Positions 17,148-24,725 of a stretch of 36,484 nt of DNA are shown piece by piece (the stretch's first letter is position 1; every line of letters begins with the position of its first letter). The DNA is from a virus. The notes under the pieces were generated by a model, which was not told the DNA's origin, did not search any database, and saw only the letters and a list, made by a program, of their open reading frames with translations. The stretch spans positions 1 to 36,484 of the IMG/VR virus record IMGVR_UViG_3300035181_000891; one strand, 5' to 3'. Made by a program: the position numbers and the translations under genes.

Positions 17148-17986
17148 GCACGCCGTTTGCTGATTCGATCCTTGCAATCGTGCCGTGGTACGCGCGTACT
17201 GGCGTGGTTGGAAAGGTGCTCTACACGATTGGGCTCGGGATCGATCAGGTGGTGGACGCGGTGCAACAAGGTGTTGAGGCGCGCATTCCTGGGCGCGGAG
17301 ATCCATCCTCCCTCGGATACATCGCGGCTGATCGCCTCATGGACCGTGGTCGCGCGGAGTCCGATCTCGCTTTCGTGTCCGCGCTAGTGGGGGCGTTCTC
17401 CACGCTCAAGGGATGGGGCTCTTCGCGCACGATTGCGTTGCAGATCCTCAACTACCTTTCGCCGCAGAATCCGATCATTCGCGTAGTGGGAGACTCGTCC
17501 ATCTGGGACACGGTGGACGCGAGCGGGGCGTGGTCCGTGTTCTACGGAACTTCGAATTGGAATTGGGATGGATCCGTGTCTCCATCTGCGCTCTCACCCT
17601 CCCCAAAGTGGTGGCGCTTGTTCGTCATCATCAATCAAGCCAGCTTCGCTCAGAACGCTTTCACGTGGGACACGCATCCCTTTGCTACGTGGAACGCATG
17701 GGCGGCTAATTCTACGTGGGACACCAACGCAACACCGTCGGAGGTGGCCTCCGTGCTGGCACTCGTGCGGAAGTGGAAGGCCGCTCACAATGAGGGCGTG
17801 AACGATGCGCGCGAGGTCGAGCGGCCAATGGTGATCGTGTCTTTCGATCCAACGCTATTTGATCCCGCGCATCCCGCTGATGGAGTGCACAACCCTGACG
17901 GTCTCTTTGGACGACAATATAAGAGCGTTGCGGGGGTGGTGACCACCTCCCGATTTGCTGCTATCTCTTGCTGGGAAGGCCTCTGA
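17144..17986 (+). CDS. Tail protein I-like baseplate protein
   Basis: A 280-residue protein immediately after the J-like gene, with an ATGA overlap at 17144. In P2- and Mu-like phages this position encodes gpI/gp48, which links wedge to tail fibres. Its sequence has an N-terminal helical part (SILAIVPWYARTGVVGKVLYTIG) and a Trp-rich C-terminal half (NWNWDGS, WWRLFVII, TWDTHPFATWNAW, STWDTN). The Trp-rich tandem blocks look like a fibre-attachment or carbohydrate-facing surface. It is longer than classic gpI (about 180), so extra domains may be present. Assignment by position and length pattern. Confidence 0.62.
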   Translation: MSTPFADSILAIVPWYARTGVVGKVLYTIGLGIDQVVDAVQQGVEARIPGRGDPSSLGYIAADRLMDRGRAESDLAFVSALVGAFSTLKGWGSSRTIALQILNYLSPQNPIIRVVGDSSIWDTVDASGAWSVFYGTSNWNWDGSVSPSALSPSPKWWRLFVIINQASFAQNAFTWDTHPFATWNAWAANSTWDTNATPSEVASVLALVRKWKAAHNEGVNDAREVERPMVIVSFDPTLFDPAHPADGVHNPDGLFGRQYKSVAGVVTTSRFAAISCWEGL

Positions 17987-17988
17987 AA

Positions 17989-19233
17989 ATGCCCACGACG
18001 TACAGTGAAGGGTTGCCAATCGTTTCGAGCACCAACGCGAGCCCAATCGTTCTTGAGATCACGTCTCACGGATGGGCAACGGGAGACAGCCTCGACGTGG
18101 AGGGACATCTCGTCAACACGAACGCCAACGGGGCCACCACGATCACGGTGGTGGACGCGAATCACGTCTCGCTTGATGGTTCCGTGGGGAACGGCGTGGG
18201 CGGAGCTACCGGGCGCGCGTATCCATTCCCCTCAGCCGGTACGCAGCTCCCAGTGGGTAGCGATACTCCCACCATTGCCGGTCTCACTGCGCCGATGCAG
18301 TCGATGCTAGACAAGCTGCGCTTTCTATTCGGATCGCGCGGCGTGATTGCTGTCGACGTGTTCACCTCGAGCGACCCGAACCACGTGGTTCCCCCTGGCG
18401 CAGGTATCGCGATCTGCACCGGCTGGGGCGGGGGTGGTGGCGGCGGCGGCGGCGCTGTTGGCATCAACAGCGCAACAGCGAGCGCGTACGGCGGCGGCGG
18501 TGGCGGCGGCTCGATTGAGACGACGCAACAGATCCATGTCACGCCCGGAACGTCGCAGCCAATCGTCATTGGCGCAGGCGGAACGGGCGGCGCAGGGTCG
18601 AATTCCACGACCGCGAGCGACGGCGGCGACGGCGGCGACACGACATATGGATCGCTCGCCGTGTGGGCGGGCGCTGGTCGTGGTTGGGGCTCTCGGAACC
18701 AGACCGAAAACACATCGTTCGGTTTCATCTATGGCGGCGCATCGGTCAAGAACCAAGCAATCCCGAACCCGCTCACGGGCGTCGCGCGCGGACGAACAAA
18801 CCAAGCGACGCAGCCCGATCATCCGCAGCTATGGTCGCCAGGATGCGGCGGGCTTGGACTCTCGTCGTTCGGTCTCTCTACGGCGTTCACGGGTTGGGGC
18901 GGCTCGAGCTCATCGAACGGCGCGAACAACGGCGGCGTGAGCGACGTCGCCGGGATCAAGACGAACAGCCAGATCGGCGGCGGCCCTGGTGGCGGCGGCG
19001 GCGGCGGCCCTGGTGGCGTCGGCGGAAATGGCGCCTATGGCGGCCTCGGCGGCGGGCTTGGTGGTACCGCGGGCGCGAGCGGAAATCTGGGACACGCGCC
19101 GGTCACGGCGAACAGTGGCGCAGGCGGAGGCGGAGGCGGAGGCGGCGGAAACGGGACTGCGGCACCCGGCCCCGGACAACCTGGCGGCGCGGGCTCGGAT
19201 GGCTTGCTTATCGTGGTATATCTTCGATCATGA
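17989..19233 (+). CDS. Glycine-rich tail fibre/adhesin protein
   Basis: A 414-residue protein. Residues about 10-75 are the module shared with the baseplate J gene. A short helical stretch (PMQSMLDKLRFLFGSRG) follows, then about 300 residues of glycine-rich sequence with runs such as GGGGGGGGG separated by variable loops, ending GLLIVVYLRS. Poly-glycine rich tips closing with a hydrophobic strand are typical of phage fibre adhesins, where stacked poly-Gly II helices present variable receptor-binding loops. A receptor-binding role is therefore likely. The GGC-triplet runs could mutate by slippage. Confidence 0.75.
   Translation: MPTTYSEGLPIVSSTNASPIVLEITSHGWATGDSLDVEGHLVNTNANGATTITVVDANHVSLDGSVGNGVGGATGRAYPFPSAGTQLPVGSDTPTIAGLTAPMQSMLDKLRFLFGSRGVIAVDVFTSSDPNHVVPPGAGIAICTGWGGGGGGGGGAVGINSATASAYGGGGGGGSIETTQQIHVTPGTSQPIVIGAGGTGGAGSNSTTASDGGDGGDTTYGSLAVWAGAGRGWGSRNQTENTSFGFIYGGASVKNQAIPNPLTGVARGRTNQATQPDHPQLWSPGCGGLGLSSFGLSTAFTGWGGSSSSNGANNGGVSDVAGIKTNSQIGGGPGGGGGGGPGGVGGNGAYGGLGGGLGGTAGASGNLGHAPVTANSGAGGGGGGGGGNGTAAPGPGQPGGAGSDGLLIVVYLRS
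18019..18222 (+). repeat. Tail module copy 2 (N-terminus of glycine-rich fibre)
   Basis: About 204 bp matching 16545-16747, including near-identical blocks at the start (ATCGTTTCGAG, ACCAACGCGAGCCCAATCG) and near the end (GGGGAACGGCGTGGGCGG). The middle has diverged more than the edges. Confidence 0.75.
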
Positions 19234-19307
19234 GCTGGCTAGACGACTACCTGATCAAGATCGGCGCGAGCGGCTCTGGCTGTATCTGGGCACTCTATCT
19301 GAGGTGA
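19230..19307 (+). CDS. Possible 25-residue coupled peptide
   Basis: A short frame MSWLDDYLIKIGASGSGC followed by IWALYLR, whose ATG overlaps the fibre stop (ATGA) and whose end lies three bases before the next ATG. The end of this frame contains GAGGTGATCT, the Shine-Dalgarno of the next gene, so reading through it may simply couple the two larger genes. It is amphipathic/hydrophobic. Low certainty that the peptide itself matters. Confidence 0.3.
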   Translation: MSWLDDYLIKIGASGSGCIWALYLR

Positions 19308-19310
19308 TCT

Positions 19311-20210
19311 ATGGCATGGTTTGGAGACGTTTTTACTCGAGTCTTTGCGAATGCTGGCGTGCCTCTCCCGCCCCGCAAAACATACAACATCGTGAGCGGC
19401 GCCGTTGCGACGGATAACCCTGCGACGGAGTCCACGGATCTCGCGTTCACGGGCGCCGTTGCGACCGCTGGCGCTGACGGAGTGATGCAGCTCAAGGCGG
19501 GCGCCACGCTCGCGGCGGGTCATATCTCCGACAACGGAATATGCCTAACGGGCTCGCTTCCCTACTGCGTGGGATCCGGCAAATGGCTTGGACTCAACGC
19601 TGGCGACGCAAGCTCTATCGCGTCACAAGGCGATCTACGCTTCCCCGATACCGCCTCCGCATTCATGGACGTAGCTGGTGACATCTGTCTTTTCCAGTCG
19701 GACGGAACAACGCTCAACCTCGGAGCCACGTTGCTTGGAGGCGCGGCGCATACGGAAGTGAACGTAGAAGGCGGGACAACCTCCGCCCTTTGTGCGTCGG
19801 GCGCTCAGTTCATTCGCGCCAACAGTGGGATCTCTCCTATCGCCCTGGAGGTGGCCTTCCCCATGATCGGGATGGCTTCCTCAACGTCACCATACGGCGC
19901 CGTGAATGGCGAAGCTGTGATCCCGCTTGCGGGGGCGACGCACGATCTTACCGCGTCGGAATACGCGATGGCCTGTGTGCGCGTGACCGGAACGGGAACG
20001 AACATCATCCGATACCCGCTGGGCGGTGCTGGCGCTGGCGCCTACTTCAAGCACGTGCACAACGCGGGCGCAGGAACGCTTTCGGTGCGCGACACGGTGG
20101 GCACCACGCCAGGCGCCACGCTCGCGGCGGGAACGTCCGCATGGTTCAAGTTCTACAATGACGGATCGCAGCGTGTGAAACAGATCACGGCGTCGTTTGC
20201 TCCCATCTGA
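19311..20210 (+). CDS. Tail fibre-like or virion-associated protein
   Basis: A 299-residue Gly/Ala/Thr-rich, beta-type protein following the glycine-rich fibre. It begins MAWFGDVFTRVFANAGVPLP and then alternates short strands (TLAAGHISDNGICLTGSLPY, SQGDLRFPDTASAFMDVAGD, GTTLNLGATLLGG) in a way seen in fibre shafts and trimeric beta-structures. The C-terminal part has a GAYFKHVHNAGAGTLSVRDT segment. A strong GAGGTG lies 5 nt before the ATG. Position at the end of the tail module supports a fibre or host-recognition role; no specific family is recognised. Confidence 0.55.
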   Translation: MAWFGDVFTRVFANAGVPLPPRKTYNIVSGAVATDNPATESTDLAFTGAVATAGADGVMQLKAGATLAAGHISDNGICLTGSLPYCVGSGKWLGLNAGDASSIASQGDLRFPDTASAFMDVAGDICLFQSDGTTLNLGATLLGGAAHTEVNVEGGTTSALCASGAQFIRANSGISPIALEVAFPMIGMASSTSPYGAVNGEAVIPLAGATHDLTASEYAMACVRVTGTGTNIIRYPLGGAGAGAYFKHVHNAGAGTLSVRDTVGTTPGATLAAGTSAWFKFYNDGSQRVKQITASFAPI

Positions 20211-20222
20211 AAGGACACGTGC

Positions 20223-20543
20223 ATGACCATCGAGCCCGTGCAGATTTTCCAGCTCCTTTTTGGAACGGGCGCCGTGCTCGCTCTTGCCAAGCTGCTCATG
20301 AACATCGGAGCAAAGATGAAGGAACAAGATCATCGTGAGGAGCGCCTCGTGAAGATCGAAAAGGCGCATGAGGAGCGATCCGAAACCGATCAGATGTGCA
20401 AGGCGAACGACAAGCGGATCGCTCAGCTTGAGGAGCTTCGCGTGACGGACATCAAGAGGCTCCACAAGATCGAGCTTCACTTTTCGAACCAATTCCCGCG
20501 CGTGCGTAGTAAGTCCAGGCCAGATCCCGAGGAAGAAAAATGA
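20223..20543 (+). CDS. Membrane-anchored coiled-coil protein, lysis-associated
   Basis: A 106-residue protein with one N-terminal membrane segment (about residues 8-28, IFQLLFGTGAVLALAKLLMNI) followed by a charged helical region with heptad character (KMKEQDHREERLVKIEKAHEE ... KRIAQLEEL) and a basic/acidic tail. This topology fits a holin-associated or spanin-like lysis factor. AAGGA precedes the ATG and the stop overlaps the next start (ATGA). Function by topology and position only. Confidence 0.55.
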   Translation: MTIEPVQIFQLLFGTGAVLALAKLLMNIGAKMKEQDHREERLVKIEKAHEERSETDQMCKANDKRIAQLEELRVTDIKRLHKIELHFSNQFPRVRSKSRPDPEEEK

Positions 20544-20797
20544 GCACCGTTGCACTACTCATGCAGAGCCGGAAGTTTTGGATCGGCACCATCGCGGCGC
20601 TGTGTGCGATCATCGGCGCCGCGGGCTTGCTGGCTGGCAAGATCACGCCCGCAGGATATGCCGTGTTCGTCTCTGGCACCGCTGGCCCAGCCATCGCGCT
20701 AATCATGGGCGTAGCATGGGAAGACAGCGCATCCAAGGGCGCGCCTCCACCCGCGAGTCCCACCACGACCACCATCAACAAGGGAGATCAGTCTTGA
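20540..20797 (+). CDS. Putative holin, two membrane segments
   Basis: An 85-residue protein with two predicted transmembrane helices (about 11-32, FWIGTIAALCAIIGAAGLLAG, and 39-58, YAVFVSGTAGPAIALIMGVA) and a short hydrophilic Pro/Thr-rich tail. Size and topology match class II holins, which form inner-membrane holes that time lysis. It is coupled to both neighbours (ATGA upstream, TTGA downstream) in the lysis cluster. Confidence 0.65.
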   Translation: MSTVALLMQSRKFWIGTIAALCAIIGAAGLLAGKITPAGYAVFVSGTAGPAIALIMGVAWEDSASKGAPPPASPTTTTINKGDQS

Positions 20798-21162
20798 AAA
20801 ATCGCAGCTTGTTTCTGTCCGCGATCACGATGTGCGCCGCGCTCATGGGCGTTACCGTCATGTCCACATCCATCACGCACTGCAAGGGCGCGAGCCTGCC
20901 CACCACTGGCCAGATCGAGGCGGGCGCGCCCCTCGCGGCCTCCGGATGCGTGGTGCTCGAGGCGTTCGATTCGAGCGGTGTGCTCCAAGCGGTGTGCGCC
21001 GATCTCCCGCTGATCGAAGCGGTGGCAGTGGCGGTGCTCCCGCTCTTCTCCGTCAAGAAGGGCGAAGCCTGCACGGTGCTTCCCGCCAACGGCGCATGCT
21101 ACACGAACACGCAGCGCCTCGCGATGATCGAGCGCATCCGCGCGCGGGATGGTGGCAAGTGA
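20794..21162 (+). CDS. Small exported protein in lysis cluster
   Basis: From the TTG at 20794 (AAGGGAG upstream, TTGA overlap) the product has 122 residues. It begins with a classical export signal: basic KNR, then a hydrophobic core (SLFLSAITMCAALMGVTVMS), followed by SITHCKGAS. The Cys could be lipidated, although ITHC is a poor lipobox. The mature part has further Cys residues (GCVV, VCADL, ACTVL, ACYTN) that may form disulphides. An outer-membrane spanin-type role is possible but not shown; the family is not recognised. Confidence 0.55.
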   Translation: MKNRSLFLSAITMCAALMGVTVMSTSITHCKGASLPTTGQIEAGAPLAASGCVVLEAFDSSGVLQAVCADLPLIEAVAVAVLPLFSVKKGEACTVLPANGACYTNTQRLAMIERIRARDGGK

Positions 21163-22175
21163 GCGAGCACCACCTCCACCACTGTGATCATCTCGGGCGT
21201 GCGGTTACGGTTGGCGCGCGCAAGCATTCGGATCCGAGCACGCGTCACACGCGATTCGCCAAGCTCGTGGCTTCGGACTTCGCTCCGCCAGAGACGCTCG
21301 ATCTCTCTCCCGCCGCGCGCGCGCTCCTGGCGCTCGTGCTCGGAAACGCCAACTATGGAGATTGTGTCTTCGCGGCTGGCTACCACATTATCGGATGCGA
21401 GACCGCGAACGCGGGCGATCCGGTGAAGGGCGATCCGCAGCTCTCCGAGTGGGCGCTGGCCGACTACTCCGCCGTGACCGGATTCGATCCAAGCAAGCCC
21501 GAGACGGATCGCGGCACCGATCCAGCCACCGCACTCGACTATTGGAAGGCAGTGGGCTTCCGAGATGGCACGAAGCTCGCGGGGCACGTCGAGCTGAATG
21601 CAGCCAACCCGCTCCAGCTCCGTCAGGCGGTGGCCATCACCGGAAACGCGTTCATCGCGATGGATCTACCGGATGAATGGGTGGCCGCAATTCAGGGCAT
21701 GGCGCCCGGCTTCACGTGGGACAAGGCCGGAGCTCCCAACCCCAACAACGGTCACATGGTCATGGCCGTGGGCTACACCGCCGATGGCTTGATCATCGAT
21801 ACATGGGGCATGCTCGGGCTTCTCACGTGGGCCGCGCTGGCGGCCTACGGAACGAGGAAGGGCGGAGGGGAAGTCTACTCCCTCCTCACCCCGGATCAGG
21901 TGTCCCGCGCCCGCGAGATCGCCCCCAACGGCCTAGACTGGCATGCCATCGTCACAGCGTTCGATGGCATCGGCGGAAACGTGCCCGTTCCGCCAGAGCC
22001 CGCGCCACCTCCGCCAGCCCCAACGCCCGCGCCAGGATGCACTGTGACGCTGGAGCAGGCCATCGAATGGGCATCCGCCCCATTCGTCCACCACGTGAGC
22101 CCGCCGCACATCACGCCCGCCAACGCGATGCATGCGATCCGGAAATCGCTCAAGGATCACTGGCCCAAGAAGTGA
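21159..22175 (+). CDS. Papain-like cysteine-peptidase-fold protein, candidate endolysin
   Basis: A 338-residue protein from GTG 21159 (GTGA overlap). It shows the layout of papain-like hydrolases: a catalytic-type Cys in NYGDCVFAAGYH (about residue 68), a His in NNGHMVMAVGY (about 198) and a following DTWG. A Pro-rich linker (PVPPEPAPPPPAPTPAPG, about 275-292) leads to a ~45-residue C-terminal domain. Linker plus small domain is common in cell-wall lysins, and it lies after the holins, so an endolysin role is plausible. No signal peptide, as expected for holin-dependent release. It could also be a peptidase of another role. Confidence 0.62.
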   Translation: MSEHHLHHCDHLGRAVTVGARKHSDPSTRHTRFAKLVASDFAPPETLDLSPAARALLALVLGNANYGDCVFAAGYHIIGCETANAGDPVKGDPQLSEWALADYSAVTGFDPSKPETDRGTDPATALDYWKAVGFRDGTKLAGHVELNAANPLQLRQAVAITGNAFIAMDLPDEWVAAIQGMAPGFTWDKAGAPNPNNGHMVMAVGYTADGLIIDTWGMLGLLTWAALAAYGTRKGGGEVYSLLTPDQVSRAREIAPNGLDWHAIVTAFDGIGGNVPVPPEPAPPPPAPTPAPGCTVTLEQAIEWASAPFVHHVSPPHITPANAMHAIRKSLKDHWPKK

Positions 22176-22201
22176 GGCGCCATCTCTGGCAATAGAAAAG
22201 A

Positions 22202-22235
22202 GGCCCACCCGATCAAGCAATCGGGTGAGCCTTTT
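22202..22235 (+). terminator. Intrinsic terminator after the lysis cluster
   Basis: GGCCCACCCGAT (22202-22213) pairs with ATCGGGTGAGCC (22220-22231), 12 bp with one mismatch, loop of 6, followed by TTTT (22232-22235). An A-run (AAAAG) just before the stem mirrors the T-run, so it may also stop minus-strand transcription. It separates the late operon from the next gene. Confidence 0.85.
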
Positions 22236-22270
22236 CCCGTTCAACGCGCGCACGAAAGAGGAGATGACAC

Positions 22271-22963
22271 ATGGCTCGCATCGTTCAAGAGATTCCTGAC
22301 GGCTCGATCATCGTTGACTGTGTGACTCGTGTCATGACCGTGGAGCGCGCGCGAGCGCTCAAGGCGGATGGCGTGGACGGGGTGATCCAGTACGTGGGCA
22401 AGATGAGCTCGCTAGATCCCGGGCTCCTCAAGTCGCACGTGGACGCGATCATGGCTGGCGGGCTGGGCTTCCTCGGAATGTGCTTCGCCGATCAATTCGA
22501 CGGAGCCTATCGAGCCAAACTCTTCGCCGATGCTGGCGCCATCCCTGGCACTCCGCTGGGTGCGGATCTGGAGAGCTATCACAAAAGCGCCGTGCAGTGC
22601 CGTCAAGCGCTCATCGCGTTCCATCGTGACGTACAGGCCGCGCTTTTCTTCCCGTACCTGTACCAGGGCAATGGGCAACCGCTCGACGGGAACGGCATCG
22701 GCTCGCTTCCGTTCACGCGCTACCACAAGAGCGCCTCTGAGGTGCCGATGCCGATGTATGACGGCACCGCGCGGGGATGGTCGTTGATCCAGAAGTTGGG
22801 AGACCCTCGCGATCCTCGCGTCGATTGGCGCCACGTCATGCGCGGCGGGATCAATGTAGACATCAACGAGGCGCAGCCCGATGCGCTCGGACGCCGCCTC
22901 TCGTGGATGATCGAGGTACCTGACGCTCCCGAGACGATTCCGGATCTGTCTTTGGTGGGCTAG
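22271..22963 (+). CDS. DUF1906-like glycoside-hydrolase-type protein
   Basis: A 230-residue TIM-barrel-like protein resembling the Rv2525c/DUF1906 glycoside-hydrolase-like family: start with a substrate-independent ALKADGVDGVIQYVGK strand, then a GLGFLGMCFADQFDGAYRAKLFADAGAIPG stretch split by conserved Gly, GTPLGADLESY (acidic residues at the barrel mouth), and AALFFPYLYQG. Such proteins are often linked to cell-wall degradation. GAGGAG lies 7 nt before the ATG. It stands alone after the terminator and its end overlaps the opposite-strand DnaA-like gene by about 100 bp. Candidate second lysin. Confidence 0.62.
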   Translation: MARIVQEIPDGSIIVDCVTRVMTVERARALKADGVDGVIQYVGKMSSLDPGLLKSHVDAIMAGGLGFLGMCFADQFDGAYRAKLFADAGAIPGTPLGADLESYHKSAVQCRQALIAFHRDVQAALFFPYLYQGNGQPLDGNGIGSLPFTRYHKSASEVPMPMYDGTARGWSLIQKLGDPRDPRVDWRHVMRGGINVDINEAQPDALGRRLSWMIEVPDAPETIPDLSLVG

Positions 22964-23231
22964 CCTCGAGGTGCACGCGGAAGGCACGGATCACGGTGGT
23001 GTGATCCGTGCCCGTGGCATGCGCGGTCTCCGGATACGAGTAGCCCAGCGCGGTTTTCACCTCCCGCAGCCACTCGTACCGCGCGCGAACCGTCTTAGGG
23101 TGCCTCCGCCCACGCGCCACGTCGATGGCGCTCACACAATGCTTATCTGCTACTCGAACGAGAATTTCCTCCACCTCCGGGCGCATGTGGCGCGCTCGCT
23201 CTTCCACATGCCCGGAGAGAAGGAGAAGCAC
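22863..23231 (-). CDS. Free-standing DnaA domain IV-like DNA-binding protein
   Basis: A 122-residue protein (GTG start; an ATG 15 codons later at 23186 is an alternative). Residues about 22-90 match the C-terminal DNA-binding domain of the replication initiator DnaA: VADKHCVSAIDVARG, then RYEWLREVKTALGYSYPETAHATG and the signature GTDHTTVIRA (74-83), which in DnaA reads close to GRDHTTV and contacts the DnaA box. There is no AAA+ ATPase domain. It is last in the recombination operon, so it may recognise an origin or act as a regulator of DnaA-box sites. The end overlaps the convergent 22271-22963 gene. Confidence 0.72.
   Translation of the reverse strand: MLLLLSGHVEERARHMRPEVEEILVRVADKHCVSAIDVARGRRHPKTVRARYEWLREVKTALGYSYPETAHATGTDHTTVIRAFRVHLEASPPKTDPESSRERQVPRSSTRGGVRAHRAAPR
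22983..23012. repeat. Perfect 12-bp inverted repeat
   Basis: GGCACGGATCAC (22983-22994) and GTGATCCGTGCC (23001-23012) are exact inverse complements with a 6-nt loop. It lies inside the DnaA-like gene, exactly across the GTDHTTVIRA codons, and 20 nt past the stop of the convergent plus-strand gene. No T-run follows on either strand. Confidence 0.6.
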
Positions 23232-23233
23232 GA

Positions 23234-23800
23234 CTAAAACGCTTTCTTGGGCGGAGCGCCAGCGGGCGAAGCGTGCGGAGCGTTGGCGCCGTGATCGAAA
23301 GACGTGTCTCCCTGCACGCCATTCTTTTCCTTCATTTTGAGCACGAGCCCACGCATGCGTTCCCCGAAGCTCTGGGCTTCGTTGGGCCTCATCGCGGCCT
23401 TGACGTTGAGGAAGCCTCCAGCCCGATTGATCCAGGCGACGCGAGCCACGGTTTTCGCCTCGCCCTGATCGTTCGTGTAATCCTCATGCTCTACGACGAT
23501 CTCGACTTCGTTGGAGTCGAGACCGTGCAACGACCCATCGGAGAATTCGGAGATGTCTTCTCCTGCCCACCCGCAGATCTGTATGCTCTGGATCGTGCGC
23601 TCGTTCGTGTTCTCCGTGAAGTAGCCCGTCCACCTGACGCGCTGGCCCGCATGCTCTCCGCCGATAATGGTGAGGTAGAATTCAAGGAAGGGCGTTCCCT
23701 TTGCCTTGCTCGCACCCAGCACGCATTCGCCTGATGCCCTCGCCTTGTAGGTGCCCGTCGTCGGAAGCTTCGGCGCTCGCGTCTCGTTCTCGTTGCTCAT
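23234..23800 (-). CDS. DUF669-like single-stranded DNA-binding protein
   Basis: A 188-residue protein starting MSNENETRAPKLPTTGTYKA at 23800, where the ATG overlaps the stop of the Sak4-like gene (ATGA). Its first ~140 residues are OB-fold-like (FLEFYLTIIGGEHAGQRVRW, ENTNERTIQSIQICGWAGED, DLSSNEVEIVVEHEDY-type strands with AKTVARVAWINRAGG), as in phage DUF669 proteins; the tail is Pro/Gly/Ala-rich and ends FDHGANAPHA to KKAF. Phage SSBs commonly sit next to Sak4-type recombinases. It would coat ssDNA during annealing and replication. Confidence 0.68.
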   Translation of the reverse strand: MSNENETRAPKLPTTGTYKARASGECVLGASKAKGTPFLEFYLTIIGGEHAGQRVRWTGYFTENTNERTIQSIQICGWAGEDISEFSDGSLHGLDSNEVEIVVEHEDYTNDQGEAKTVARVAWINRAGGFLNVKAAMRPNEAQSFGERMRGLVLKMKEKNGVQGDTSFDHGANAPHASPAGAPPKKAF

Positions 23801-24723
23801 GATGATGCTTTCTCCTGTTCTGTTTTCTCTGCCAAGTAACCGTCCACCGTATCGATGGCCTCGAGAAACGCAGCCATTGTGCGCCCTCTCTCGCTCACGA
23901 ACGCGTGACATGCATCCGTGATCTTTGGATTCTGTAGCTGCGAAAGTTTCGCGTTGAGCCTTCCGATCAACACCTCGACGCTCGGAGGCTTGCCCTCCGC
24001 CACCGCCTTAGCGAAGCTCCTCCAGTCGAGCGGGATCGGCTTTGTCGGCATCGTGAAGCGCGTTTTGCTTTCGTAGCCCGCATGCGGCGCCGTGCGAAGG
24101 ATTCGCTTTCCAGTGCTCACGCCCTTCGTCCGCTTCTCGTCCTTGTCGGTAGCCGTTGAGGTGTCGAATTCAGCGAAGCCAACCACGTGCGCCCACTCTC
24201 GGATGAGCGAGGACGCGCGATCATTTAGTTTGATCTGCCATTGCTCGTAATCCTCTCCGATTGGATTCTTCACCATCTTGCGCGCACAGTGAGCCGATAG
24301 GAGCACGTTCTTTCCCACCTCTCCCGCCTGTTGCAGATCGGAGAGCAGGCCACGCCATGCGCTCACGGCGTGGACGTACCCTTTGCCGTAGCCGTAGCCC
24401 TCGATCTCGTCCACCTTCCGCCCCTTGTCATCCTTGATCGTGGAGCAAACGTGCTCCCAGCACAGCGGCTCGATCCAGTCGAGGGTATCGATCACGATTG
24501 TTTTGCAACCATCCGACTTCGTGAGGAAGGCCACCGCCTGGCGGAGCTCAGTCCAATTCTTGGGAGGGTCCACCGCCTGCGTGTCGATGTTGTCTAGGCC
24601 ATCCTCGGAGGCGATGAAGACCGCGCCAGGAGCGGCAGCGCAAAACGTGGACTTGCCCACGCCATCCTTTGCGTAGATTACGGCTCGGATCGGAGAGTCT
24701 CTCAGCGTGCTTTTGATGATCAT
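23797..24723 (-). CDS. Sak4-like RecA-fold ATPase (AAA_24)
   Basis: A 308-residue protein with a P-loop KDGVGKST (19-26) and Walker B TIVIDTLD (75-82), then an AHCARKM motif and a long C-terminal helical region. This is the phage nucleotide-binding family related to RecA/Rad51 core proteins, including Sak4 recombinases that promote single-strand annealing with an SSB partner. The start ATG at 24723 follows the pentapeptide gene stop by two bases. The same frame stays open far upstream only because of 15-bp repeats and should not be read as part of this protein. Confidence 0.8.
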   Translation of the reverse strand: MIIKSTLRDSPIRAVIYAKDGVGKSTFCAAAPGAVFIASEDGLDNIDTQAVDPPKNWTELRQAVAFLTKSDGCKTIVIDTLDWIEPLCWEHVCSTIKDDKGRKVDEIEGYGYGKGYVHAVSAWRGLLSDLQQAGEVGKNVLLSAHCARKMVKNPIGEDYEQWQIKLNDRASSLIREWAHVVGFAEFDTSTATDKDEKRTKGVSTGKRILRTAPHAGYESKTRFTMPTKPIPLDWRSFAKAVAEGKPPSVEVLIGRLNAKLSQLQNPKITDACHAFVSERGRTMAAFLEAIDTVDGYLAEKTEQEKASS

Positions 24724-24725
24724 GA

